From Firmicutes bacterium UBA7709 (lineage in GTDB: Bacteria > Bacillota_A > Clostridia > Peptostreptococcales > Anaerovoracaceae): a stretch of 18,104 bases of DNA. A program made the position numbers and the translations under genes. The DNA is taken from positions 1 to 18,104 of the forward strand of contig DLFX01000347.1 of assembly GCA_002482405.1 (NCBI GenBank), given 5' to 3'. Below are positions 5,552-11,085 of this stretch, in pieces. Each line of letters begins with the position of its first letter. Position 1 is the stretch's first letter. The notes under the pieces are model-generated. The model ran no database searches, was not told the DNA's origin, and saw only the letters and a list, made by a program, of their open reading frames with translations.

Positions 5552-5926
5552 ATGGATGAAAAAAAGATTTTAAAGATAATGAAAGAAAAGGGCATGAACA
5601 GCAAACGATTATCGGAGCTTTCTGGGATACCTGTATCAACGGTAAATAAAATCATTTACGGAATAACGAGAAAACCTTCCGTTAATGCAATGAGAGCAAT
5701 CGTCCATGCACTCGACTGCACCCTGGACGAACTTCTCGATGAAGAGAATGAAAAAGAAACTGAACATGATGAGCTCACCGAATATCTGGACGAGCTCCAC
5801 AAGCGTCCGGAAATGAAGATGCTTTTTAAGGTGGCCAAAGGAGCTACGAAAGAAGACGTTGAAAAGGCTGCCGAAATTATTGAGATGTTCAAGGGCGGAA
5901 ACTCTGGAGACGGAGACGATATTTAA
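5552..5926 (+). CDS. XRE-family repressor of the element
   Basis: A 124-aa protein with an N-terminal XRE helix-turn-helix (residues about 3-63: MNSKRLSELSGIPVSTVNKI, then RKPSVNAMRAIVHALDCTLD). An acidic C-terminal helix region follows (RPEMKMLF...ATKEDVEKAAEIIE). This two-part form is common in repressors of clostridial mobile elements and prophages. ATG 5552 is chosen from where the HTH normally starts. It lacks a good Shine-Dalgarno, and an upstream in-frame ATG at 5513, directly after the operator half site, is an alternative. It is followed 34 bases later by an ImmA-like gene, the usual partner that cleaves such repressors. Confidence 0.88.
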   Translation: MDEKKILKIMKEKGMNSKRLSELSGIPVSTVNKIIYGITRKPSVNAMRAIVHALDCTLDELLDEENEKETEHDELTEYLDELHKRPEMKMLFKVAKGATKEDVEKAAEIIEMFKGGNSGDGDDI

Positions 5927-5960
5927 CATACCGCTTTTACATATAAAGAGGATTGATTGC

Positions 5961-6185
5961 GTGGATTCAATGATAATCAGAAAAATAGACCTTCCTGTCG
6001 GGGTAGACGGGATTACCGTGCTGGATGAGAATGGGGACTATAATGTGTACTTGAATGATTGGCTATCCTGTGACGCCCAAGCTCTCGCTTTCTGCCATGA
6101 GATAGAACACATCAGACAGGGTCACTTCTATACATATGACGATATAAGGGTGCTTGAAGAGCAGGCAGAGTATAAAACTGTTTAA
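5961..6185 (+). CDS. small ImmA/IrrE-type metallopeptidase
   Basis: A 74-aa protein with a zinc-protease signature HEIEHIRQGHF (HEXXH). ImmA enzymes cleave the element's repressor when DNA damage or other cues call for excision. Here the gene follows the repressor directly, which supports the pairing. It is much shorter than classic ImmA, but short versions are common next to repressors in Clostridia. AGAGG lies 9 bases before a GTG at 5961; an ATG at 5970 is the alternative start but is farther from the RBS. Confidence 0.75.
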   Translation: MDSMIIRKIDLPVGVDGITVLDENGDYNVYLNDWLSCDAQALAFCHEIEHIRQGHFYTYDDIRVLEEQAEYKTV

Positions 6186-6225
6186 TTTTAGTATCGATTT
6201 AATAATATTTTATGGAGGTATCATT

Positions 6226-7293
6226 ATGGAGTTTGCAGAAAAGTTAAGCCAGTTTGCTCAGCGCGTGGAAAGCTTGAAAGGCTCTATCACTACCGAGGAG
6301 GCAACCAAAACGTCCCTTATTATGCCTTTCTTTCAGATGCTCGGATACGACGTTTTCAATCCCCTTGAGTTTGTTCCAGAATTCACGGCAGACGTCGGCA
6401 TCAAGAAAGGCGAGAAGGTTGACTATGCAATAATGGTGGACAACATTCCGCTCATTCTGATCGAGTGCAAGCCCTGCTTTGAAAATCTGGACAAGCACGA
6501 TTCCCAATTATTCCGATATTTTGGAACGACAGCATCCAAATTTGCCATACTGACTAACGGGATCATTTATAGGTTCTTTACGGACCTGGAAGATAAAAAC
6601 AAAATGGATTCAACCCCTTTCCTCGAGTTTGATATTTTGAACTTAAAGGAGAACCTCGTTCCCGAGGTGAAGAAATTCAGTAAAGAAATGTTGGACGTGG
6701 ATACCATCCTGGGCGCCGCTTCAGAGCTGAAATACACACGATTGATTAAAGAATGGTTTCTTTGCCAATTGGAAGAGCCCACGATCGATCTGGTTAGATT
6801 GATAATGAGCAGTACATATGACGGCCTGAAAAACCAGAAAGCCATAGACAAATTCCAGCCTCTGGTAAAGCGATCCTTCAAGCAGTTTTTGAGCGATACC
6901 ATGAATGATAGAATCAAATCGGCCCTGCGGAAGGAGCACGACGATGTACCGGGAGAAACCGCCGTATTAGTCGACGCTCCGGCTCCGGAAGAGGATATCA
7001 TCAAAATCAACACCACCATGGAGGAGTTTGAAGCTTTTGCAATAGTAAAATCTATTATAAGAGGAATCTGCGATATCAGTAAGGTCTTTTACAGAGACAC
7101 AGAAAGTTACTTTGGTATTCTTTACGAGGACAACAACCGAAAATGGATCTGCCGGGCACATTTAAACGGTAACAATAAGTATATTACCATCCCCGACGAT
7201 AATAAAAAGTCCATACGCTATGATATCGAAACACTTGACGACATATACAAATATTCTGATCAAATTATTGAATCCTGTAGGAGATATCTATAA
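6226..7293 (+). CDS. HSDR_N-type restriction nuclease-like protein (COG4748-like)
   Basis: A 355-aa protein resembling the N-terminal nuclease domain of type I restriction subunit R, found alone. Residues about 20-45 show the conserved EATKTSLIMPFFQMLGYD. The PD-(D/E)XK site is visible as D66 (KVDYAI), E80 and K82 (LILIECKP). The second half (after about 170) is helical and unfamiliar, with no helicase motifs, so this is not a full HsdR. GGAGG at 6214-6218 fixes the ATG. It follows the ImmA gene by 40 bases and may belong to the same transcript. Codon use is AT-richer than the recombinase. A defence or DNA-processing role is inferred. Confidence 0.8.
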   Translation: MEFAEKLSQFAQRVESLKGSITTEEATKTSLIMPFFQMLGYDVFNPLEFVPEFTADVGIKKGEKVDYAIMVDNIPLILIECKPCFENLDKHDSQLFRYFGTTASKFAILTNGIIYRFFTDLEDKNKMDSTPFLEFDILNLKENLVPEVKKFSKEMLDVDTILGAASELKYTRLIKEWFLCQLEEPTIDLVRLIMSSTYDGLKNQKAIDKFQPLVKRSFKQFLSDTMNDRIKSALRKEHDDVPGETAVLVDAPAPEEDIIKINTTMEEFEAFAIVKSIIRGICDISKVFYRDTESYFGILYEDNNRKWICRAHLNGNNKYITIPDDNKKSIRYDIETLDDIYKYSDQIIESCRRYL

Positions 7294-7301
7294 AAAACAA
7301 A

Positions 7302-7405
7302 CGCCCCGGCTCGATAACGACATCCAGATAGCCGCCTACGACCGCGAGATTAAACGGATTGAGAGCGGAGACTACGACAGGCAGGTGGAGTATGGGGTTC
7401 AATGA
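7302..7405 (+). pseudogene. possible C-terminal gene remnant
   Basis: In the frame ending at TGA 7403-7405 the codons become GC-rich and encode DNDIQIAAYDREIKRIESGD followed by YDRQVEYGVQ, which looks protein-like. There is no start codon or RBS for it near 7300. It may be the tail of a gene displaced when the AT-rich HSDR_N cargo was inserted. Family unknown. Confidence 0.3.
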
Positions 7406-7430
7406 TTTTACAGGAGAGGAGAATACTTTT

Positions 7431-7667
7431 ATGGCAAAGAGAAGGGGTACAAATACGGGGATCCCGGGTTTATCGTTTTCATGGAAGAGAGCTCTCGGAG
7501 TGACGAATGCAAAGCGCAAAATTGCACGAGCCACAGGGATACCGACAACAAAATCGGGAATGTAGCGAAAAGTAGGCAGGACCGTAACGGGAGGATGTCT
7601 CACAATGATCCTAGTATTTTCTATTGCGGTTATATGCATGGCGAGCTTGGTTATTTGGATAATATAA
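7431..7667 (+). pseudogene. small basic membrane protein gene split by an amber codon
   Basis: AGGAGAGGAG lies 9 bases before ATG 7431. The first 44 codons encode a basic peptide (MAKRRGTNTGIPGLSFSWKR ... GIPTTKSGM) ending at TAG 7563-7565. The same frame then continues RKVGRTVTGGCLT into a single membrane span (MILVFSIAVICMASLVIWII), ending at TAA 7665-7667. The two halves fit one 78-codon protein with a basic domain and a C-terminal anchor. The second half also has GGGAGG 11 bases before its own ATG (7605), so the 20-aa membrane peptide could be made alone. Function unknown. Confidence 0.55.
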
Positions 7668-7669
7668 AG

Positions 7670-7702
7670 ACAAACACCCCACCTGCCGGCAGCGGATCGG
7701 GG
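7670..7702 (-). terminator. weak hairpin, terminator-like on the minus strand
   Basis: CCCC (7677-7680) and GGGG (7699-7702) enclose the palindrome CTGCCGGCAG. On the minus strand the stem is followed by TGTTTGTCTTT. On the plus strand no T run follows. Confidence 0.35.
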
Positions 7703-7718
7703 CGGAAAGGAGTTTCCT

Positions 7719-8552
7719 ATGTCCGATATAAAAAATTATTCTGACCAGACCTTTGAGGCCATTAAACATGTCAACGAATATGGTCAAGAATTTTGGTATG
7801 CACGAGAATTACAACATATTCTTGAGTATGCTGAGTGGAGAAATTTTGAAAATGTAATTCAAAAAGCAAAGACAGCATGCAAAAATGCTGGAAACGTTGA
7901 AAAAAACCATTTTGTTGATGTCAACAAAATGGTCGAGGCGGGGGTGACAAATAAGCCTTTAAATGACATATTACTTTCCCGTTATGCCTGTTATCTGATA
8001 GTGCAGAATGGAGATCCATCCAAAGAAGTCATTGCTCTCGGCCAGACTTATTTTGCGGTCAAGGCCAGACAGCAAGAGTTGATTGAAAATTATGATCAAC
8101 TCAGCGAAGATCAGAAACGACTTGCAATACGAAATGAAATGGTCGATCACAACAAGTCCCTGGCAGATGCCGCAAGAATGGCAGGGGTCATCGAACCTTT
8201 GGACTATGCCATTTTTCAGAATAAAGGTTACCAAGGGCTATATGGGGGTCTTGGTCAAAAAGAAATTCATGCGAAAAAGGGACTTAAAAAGAGTCAAAAG
8301 ATACTGGACCATATGGGAAGTACAGAACTTGCTGCTAATCTCTTCCGCGCAACGCAGACCGATGAAAAGTTGAGGCGCGAGAAAATCAAGGGCAAGGAAA
8401 AGGCCAACAAAACTCACTATGAAGTAGGGCGGAAGGTTCGGCAGACCATTCAGGAGCTGGGCGGCACTATGCCGGAAGAGCTTCCAACACCGGAAAAGAG
8501 TATAAAGCAAATCGAGCGTGATCAAAGAAAACTCTTAAAGGATGATGAATAG
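7719..8552 (+). CDS. dinD: DNA damage-inducible protein D (DinD)
   Basis: A 277-aa protein with the full DinD layout. The N-terminal BRO-like part (residues about 5-100) contains EFWYARELQHILEYAEWRNF and LLSRYACYLIVQNGDP. The central YFAVKARQQEL helix and GYQGLYGGLGQKEIHAKKGL follow, with a charged C-terminus. In E. coli DinD is SOS-induced and disassembles RecA filaments. A clear RBS (GGAAAGGAG) precedes the ATG. No LexA box is evident upstream. On mobile elements it may tune the host damage response during excision or act in defence; this is inference. The recombinase gene follows after 175 bases. Confidence 0.93.
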   Translation: MSDIKNYSDQTFEAIKHVNEYGQEFWYARELQHILEYAEWRNFENVIQKAKTACKNAGNVEKNHFVDVNKMVEAGVTNKPLNDILLSRYACYLIVQNGDPSKEVIALGQTYFAVKARQQELIENYDQLSEDQKRLAIRNEMVDHNKSLADAARMAGVIEPLDYAIFQNKGYQGLYGGLGQKEIHAKKGLKKSQKILDHMGSTELAANLFRATQTDEKLRREKIKGKEKANKTHYEVGRKVRQTIQELGGTMPEELPTPEKSIKQIERDQRKLLKDDE

Positions 8553-8560
8553 CCGATACA

Positions 8561-8631
8561 TAAAAACAGACGCCCCAGCTGCAACTGGAGCGAATGTTAT
8601 AAATCGGCTGTAATGATACAACCTCATCAGT
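8561..8631 (-). ncRNA. predicted antisense small RNA between dinD and recombinase
   Basis: A minus-strand promoter (TTGACA at 8666-8661, 17-bp spacer, TACAAT at 8643-8638, extended -10 TGG) predicts a start near 8631. A hairpin (CGCTCCAG / CTGGGGCG) followed by TCTGTTTTT predicts an end near 8561. The RNA would be about 71 nt and contains no useful ORF. It is fully complementary to the leader between dinD and the recombinase, including the left arm of the long inverted repeat. It is predicted from sequence only. Confidence 0.6.
8562..8592 (-). terminator. terminator of the predicted small RNA
   Basis: On the minus strand CGCTCCAG (8592-8585) pairs with CTGGGGCG (8578-8571) with one mismatch around a 6-nt loop; TCTGTTTTT follows. 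No T run follows on the plus strand, so it points to minus-strand transcription. Confidence 0.65.
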
Positions 8632-8654
8632 AACTGAATTGTACCATTACAGCC
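8606..8654 (+). repeat. 16-bp inverted repeat in the recombinase leader
   Basis: GGCTGTAATGATACAA (8606-8621) and its inverted partner (8639-8654) match at 15 of 16 positions around a 17-nt loop. In plus-strand RNA it forms a long hairpin. Its 3' arm ends on the first two bases of the next hairpin (8653-8658), so the two compete at the base of the second stem. Confidence 0.75.
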
Positions 8655-8666
8655 CGAGGATGTCAA
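8638..8666 (-). promoter_or_regulatory. promoter of the predicted antisense RNA
   Basis: TTGACA and TACAAT with a 17-bp spacer and an extended -10 TG make this one of the best promoter matches in the window. It reads away from the recombinase. Confidence 0.72.
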
Positions 8667-8680
8667 TTCTCGGGTATCTT
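8653..8680 (+). terminator. attenuator-like hairpin before the recombinase
   Basis: CCCGAG (8653-8658) pairs with CTCGGG (8669-8674) around a 10-nt loop and is followed by TATCTTTAT. The T run is imperfect, so it may be a conditional rather than strong terminator. The -35 box of the antisense promoter lies in its loop. Confidence 0.5.
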
Positions 8681-8727
8681 TATGCCCTTTTCGCCGTAAA
8701 CATATACCAGATAGGGAGGTACGATTC

Positions 8728-10164
8728 ATGCGCATAGGAGCCGCCTACATAAGAGTCTCGACGGACGACCAAATGGAGTATTCCCCGGACGCTCAGCTGA
8801 ACGAAATAAAAAAATATGCCGCGAAAAACGGCATTATTCTGGATGAGCGTTTCATCTTTATAGAGGAAGATGGCCGGAGCGGCCGGAGCACAAAGAAGCG
8901 TGATAAATTCAACGACATGATCGGAACAGCCAAGCAGAGGCCGCGCCCCTTCGATGTGATCCTCCTTTGGAAATTCTCCCGGTTTGCCCGGAACCAGGAG
9001 CAGTCGATCGTCTATAAGAACATGCTCAGAAAGCAGCTGGAGATCGACGTCGTCAGCATCTCCGAGCCCATCATGGAAGGCCCCTTCGGCAGCCTGATCG
9101 AGCGGATCATCGAGTGGATGGACGAATACTATTCCATCAATCTCGCGGGGGAGGTAATGCGTGGGATGGAGGAGAAAGCCCGGCGCGGAGAATTTCAGAC
9201 TGCCCCGCCCCTGGGATATAGTAAGCCCCTGGGACAGCCTCTCCAGATCCAGGAGGAGGAAGCCAAATATGTCAGATACATCTTCGATCAGTATCTTGCC
9301 GGCTCCAGTTTCTTCGCAATTGCCGGAAAGCTGAACGCCATGGGACTCCGGACGAAGCGCGGGAACAGGATCGAAAACAGGACCGTTGAATATATCCTGA
9401 ATAATCCCTTTTACAAGGGCTATGTTCGCTGGACCCCTAACGGGAGGACCGTCGGCAACCGGATTTACGACAGCCCCGACACCATCACCAGGAAGTCCGG
9501 TCATCCCCCGATCGTCAGCGAAGAGATCTTCGATGAGGCCCAGAAGAGGCTCGTTTCCGATCGAGCCAGACGGCGCTCCGGAGACCGGCCGGCTGAAACA
9601 AAGAAACATTATCTTTCCGGGGTCCTGAAATGCGGTAGCTGTGGATCCACGCTGTCATACGCCCAGGCAAACGACGGCTTCCAGTGCATCAAGTACAGCC
9701 ACGGCACCTGCGAGCCTTCTCATTACATTCAGGCTTCCAAAATCGAAAAGGCCGTCCTGGATGAGCTGGACCGTCTGAGCACCCCCGGAGTCTACATAGA
9801 AAACATCCGCAGCCTGGCCGACCACACGGAAGAGCGGGACCTGATCCGAAAGGAGATTGAAGCGATAGAAAAGATGTTTGACCGGGCAAAACAGGCCTAT
9901 CTCGTAGGAATTGACACCCTGGAGGAATATGAGGCCAATAAGGTCAAAATCCAAGCTGAAATCGAAGAAAAAGAGGCGGAGCTGGCAAAGATACCGGTAG
10001 CTGTGGTGGATCAGAGCGAGACAAAAGAAAAGATTATGAGCGTCAGGACGGTCCTGATCAGCGACGCACCGCCGGCGCAGAAGAACGCTGCACTCCGCGA
10101 AATCGTTGAAAAAATCACGTTCAGCAGACCAGGCGAACTCGTTGAGATTTTTTTATACGCCTGA
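8728..10164 (+). CDS. large serine recombinase (integrase/excisionase of the element)
   Basis: A 478-aa large serine recombinase that cuts and rejoins att sites. The resolvase-type catalytic domain (residues about 3-150) has the nucleophile S11 in YIRVSTDDQ and the conserved arginines in FSRFARNQEQ. A recombinase DNA-binding domain follows (GYSKP ... GLRTKRGNRI), then a zinc ribbon (CGSCG and CIKYSHGTC, near residues 295-330) and a long coiled-coil tail (about 350-410). AGGGAGG lies 8 bases before the ATG. The gene ends about 20 bases before the cotJC junction, the normal place for the integrase of such an element. Excision may also need a partner protein that is not identified here. Confidence 0.95.
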   Translation: MRIGAAYIRVSTDDQMEYSPDAQLNEIKKYAAKNGIILDERFIFIEEDGRSGRSTKKRDKFNDMIGTAKQRPRPFDVILLWKFSRFARNQEQSIVYKNMLRKQLEIDVVSISEPIMEGPFGSLIERIIEWMDEYYSINLAGEVMRGMEEKARRGEFQTAPPLGYSKPLGQPLQIQEEEAKYVRYIFDQYLAGSSFFAIAGKLNAMGLRTKRGNRIENRTVEYILNNPFYKGYVRWTPNGRTVGNRIYDSPDTITRKSGHPPIVSEEIFDEAQKRLVSDRARRRSGDRPAETKKHYLSGVLKCGSCGSTLSYAQANDGFQCIKYSHGTCEPSHYIQASKIEKAVLDELDRLSTPGVYIENIRSLADHTEERDLIRKEIEAIEKMFDRAKQAYLVGIDTLEEYEANKVKIQAEIEEKEAELAKIPVAVVDQSETKEKIMSVRTVLISDAPPAQKNAALREIVEKITFSRPGELVEIFLYA

Positions 10165-10172
10165 ATCATACT

Positions 10173-10706
10173 TTGTTACCATCCGGTGGACCGGACGGCG
10201 AATTGGGCGCGTCTATGCGCTATCTGTCCCAGAGGTACACAATGCCCTTCAAGCAGGCCATAGGCGTGCTGAACGATGTAGGGACCGAAGAACTCGGCCA
10301 TTTTGAGATGGTCTGCTCCATCGTATATCAGCTGACGAGAAACATGACAATGGAACAGATCAAGGCCTCCGGGTTTGATACTTACTTTGTCGATCATACC
10401 GCGGGTCTCTATCCCATCGCAGCCTCAGGCGTACCTTTTGACGCCTCCACTTTCGCCTCAAAGGGCGATGCCATCACCGACCTTGTGGAAGATATGGCAG
10501 CAGAGCAGAAAGCAAGAACCACCTATGACAACATCCTCCGATTGGTTGACGATCCCGACGTCAGAGAACCGATCAAATTCCTCAGGGAGCGGGAAATCGT
10601 CCACTTCCAGAGATTCGGCGAGGCGCTCCGCGTCGTTCAGGACAATTTGAATTCGAAAAACTTCTACGCGTTCAATCCGGAGTTTGACAAAAATTGCATG
10701 AAATAA
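10173..10706 (+). CDS. cotJC: CotJC-type manganese catalase, 3' part of a split gene
   Basis: The frame encodes the manganese catalase / spore coat CotJC family from GGPDGELGASMRYLSQRYTM onward to its normal end (about 173 residues). The likely metal ligands are present: Glu in GELGA, the ExxH in TEELGHFE, Glu in AAEQKAR and His in REREIVHFQRFGEAL. The usual N-terminal 30 or so residues are missing, replaced by two or three element-derived codons (the TTG at 10173 has no RBS). The protein would detoxify peroxide at the spore coat. Excision of the element would restore the gene; in the inserted state this fragment is probably not expressed. Confidence 0.88.
   Translation: MLPSGGPDGELGASMRYLSQRYTMPFKQAIGVLNDVGTEELGHFEMVCSIVYQLTRNMTMEQIKASGFDTYFVDHTAGLYPIAASGVPFDASTFASKGDAITDLVEDMAAEQKARTTYDNILRLVDDPDVREPIKFLREREIVHFQRFGEALRVVQDNLNSKNFYAFNPEFDKNCMK
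10183..10194. other. candidate right attachment site core
   Basis: CCGGTGGACCGG is a 5-bp inverted repeat around a central GG, placed exactly where CotJC-like coding sequence resumes. Large serine recombinases exchange strands at a central dinucleotide, so GG is a candidate crossover. The left end is needed to confirm this. Confidence 0.4.
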
Positions 10707-10757
10707 AAATGACATGAAAATAATCGCTTAGTACAATATAACACCCCTTAAAACCAG

Positions 10758-10797
10758 ACAGCAGCATTGGAAATTACATACCTCTGCTGCTGTTTTA
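10758..10797 (+). terminator. terminator after cotJC
   Basis: ACAGCAGCA (10758-10766) pairs with TGCTGCTGT (10785-10793) around an 18-nt loop, followed by TTTATT. It lies about 50 bases after the cotJC stop. Confidence 0.7.
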
Positions 10798-11085
10798 TTG
10801 TCTGATATTCAATTTTTCGATATGTGGATATAAAAACACTCCGCGAAGTGAACTTATCAGGCCCATTGCGCGAGATACTGGGACATGCTTGCTATTCGCA
10901 TATTATGCCGCCCTAGAGAGATTTGTCATACAAAGCGGAACTTTGCCTTACGGTTCTGCCTTACTTTTTCTTATGCCTGTATTATTCTTTTATTAGACAG
11001 TGTTTCACCTATGCTACAGACAAACCTTTATGCGGTATCATTCATTTCAGAGCACTGTAAATATTAAGCAAAGGAGAATAGTGTT
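10798..11085. other. intergenic region before the M14 peptidase gene
   Basis: About 290 bases without a convincing gene. It should hold the promoter of the downstream gene, but I see no clear -35/-10 pair; TAGACA near 11000 with TACAGA 15 bases later is weak. AGGAG at 11072-11076 serves the GTG at 11086. Confidence 0.5.

Larger units (their letters stand above)
1..10190. mobile_element. right part of an integrative element inserted in cotJC
   Basis: Everything from the left window edge to about 20 bases past the recombinase stop looks like one integrated element. It contains a large serine recombinase at its end, a repressor and ImmA pair, an opposing early operon, a Lar-like protein, DinD and an HSDR_N protein. 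Just after the recombinase the frame of a CotJC-type protein resumes in mid-gene. The left end lies outside the window, so total size and conjugation genes cannot be judged. Decay of several minus-strand genes and the IS66 insertion suggest an old or partly degraded copy. An integrative conjugative or mobilizable element, or a prophage remnant, are all possible; the boundary is good to about 20 bases. Confidence 0.75.

Noticed and set aside
5088..7565. pyrrolysine or other dedicated amber coding
   Set aside because: The interrupted genes are not methylamine methyltransferases, no tRNA gene is in the window, and sod ends normally in TAG; ordinary nonsense mutations are simpler.
7605..7667. type I toxin-antitoxin toxin
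   Set aside because: The 20-aa membrane peptide has the right size, but it is in frame with the upstream basic segment and I found no antisense promoter opposite it; a split gene is better supported.
7769..7774. minus-strand TTGACA inside dinD as a second antisense RNA promoter
   Set aside because: No acceptable -10 box lies at 16-18 bases from it.
8561..8684. riboswitch before the recombinase
   Set aside because: The inverted repeats do not resemble any riboswitch class I know, and a consensus promoter on the opposite strand explains part of the structure better.
8680..9609. 309-codon open frame antisense to the recombinase
   Set aside because: It lies opposite a clear serine recombinase, has no RBS and its translation shows no protein family pattern; it follows from GC-rich codon use.
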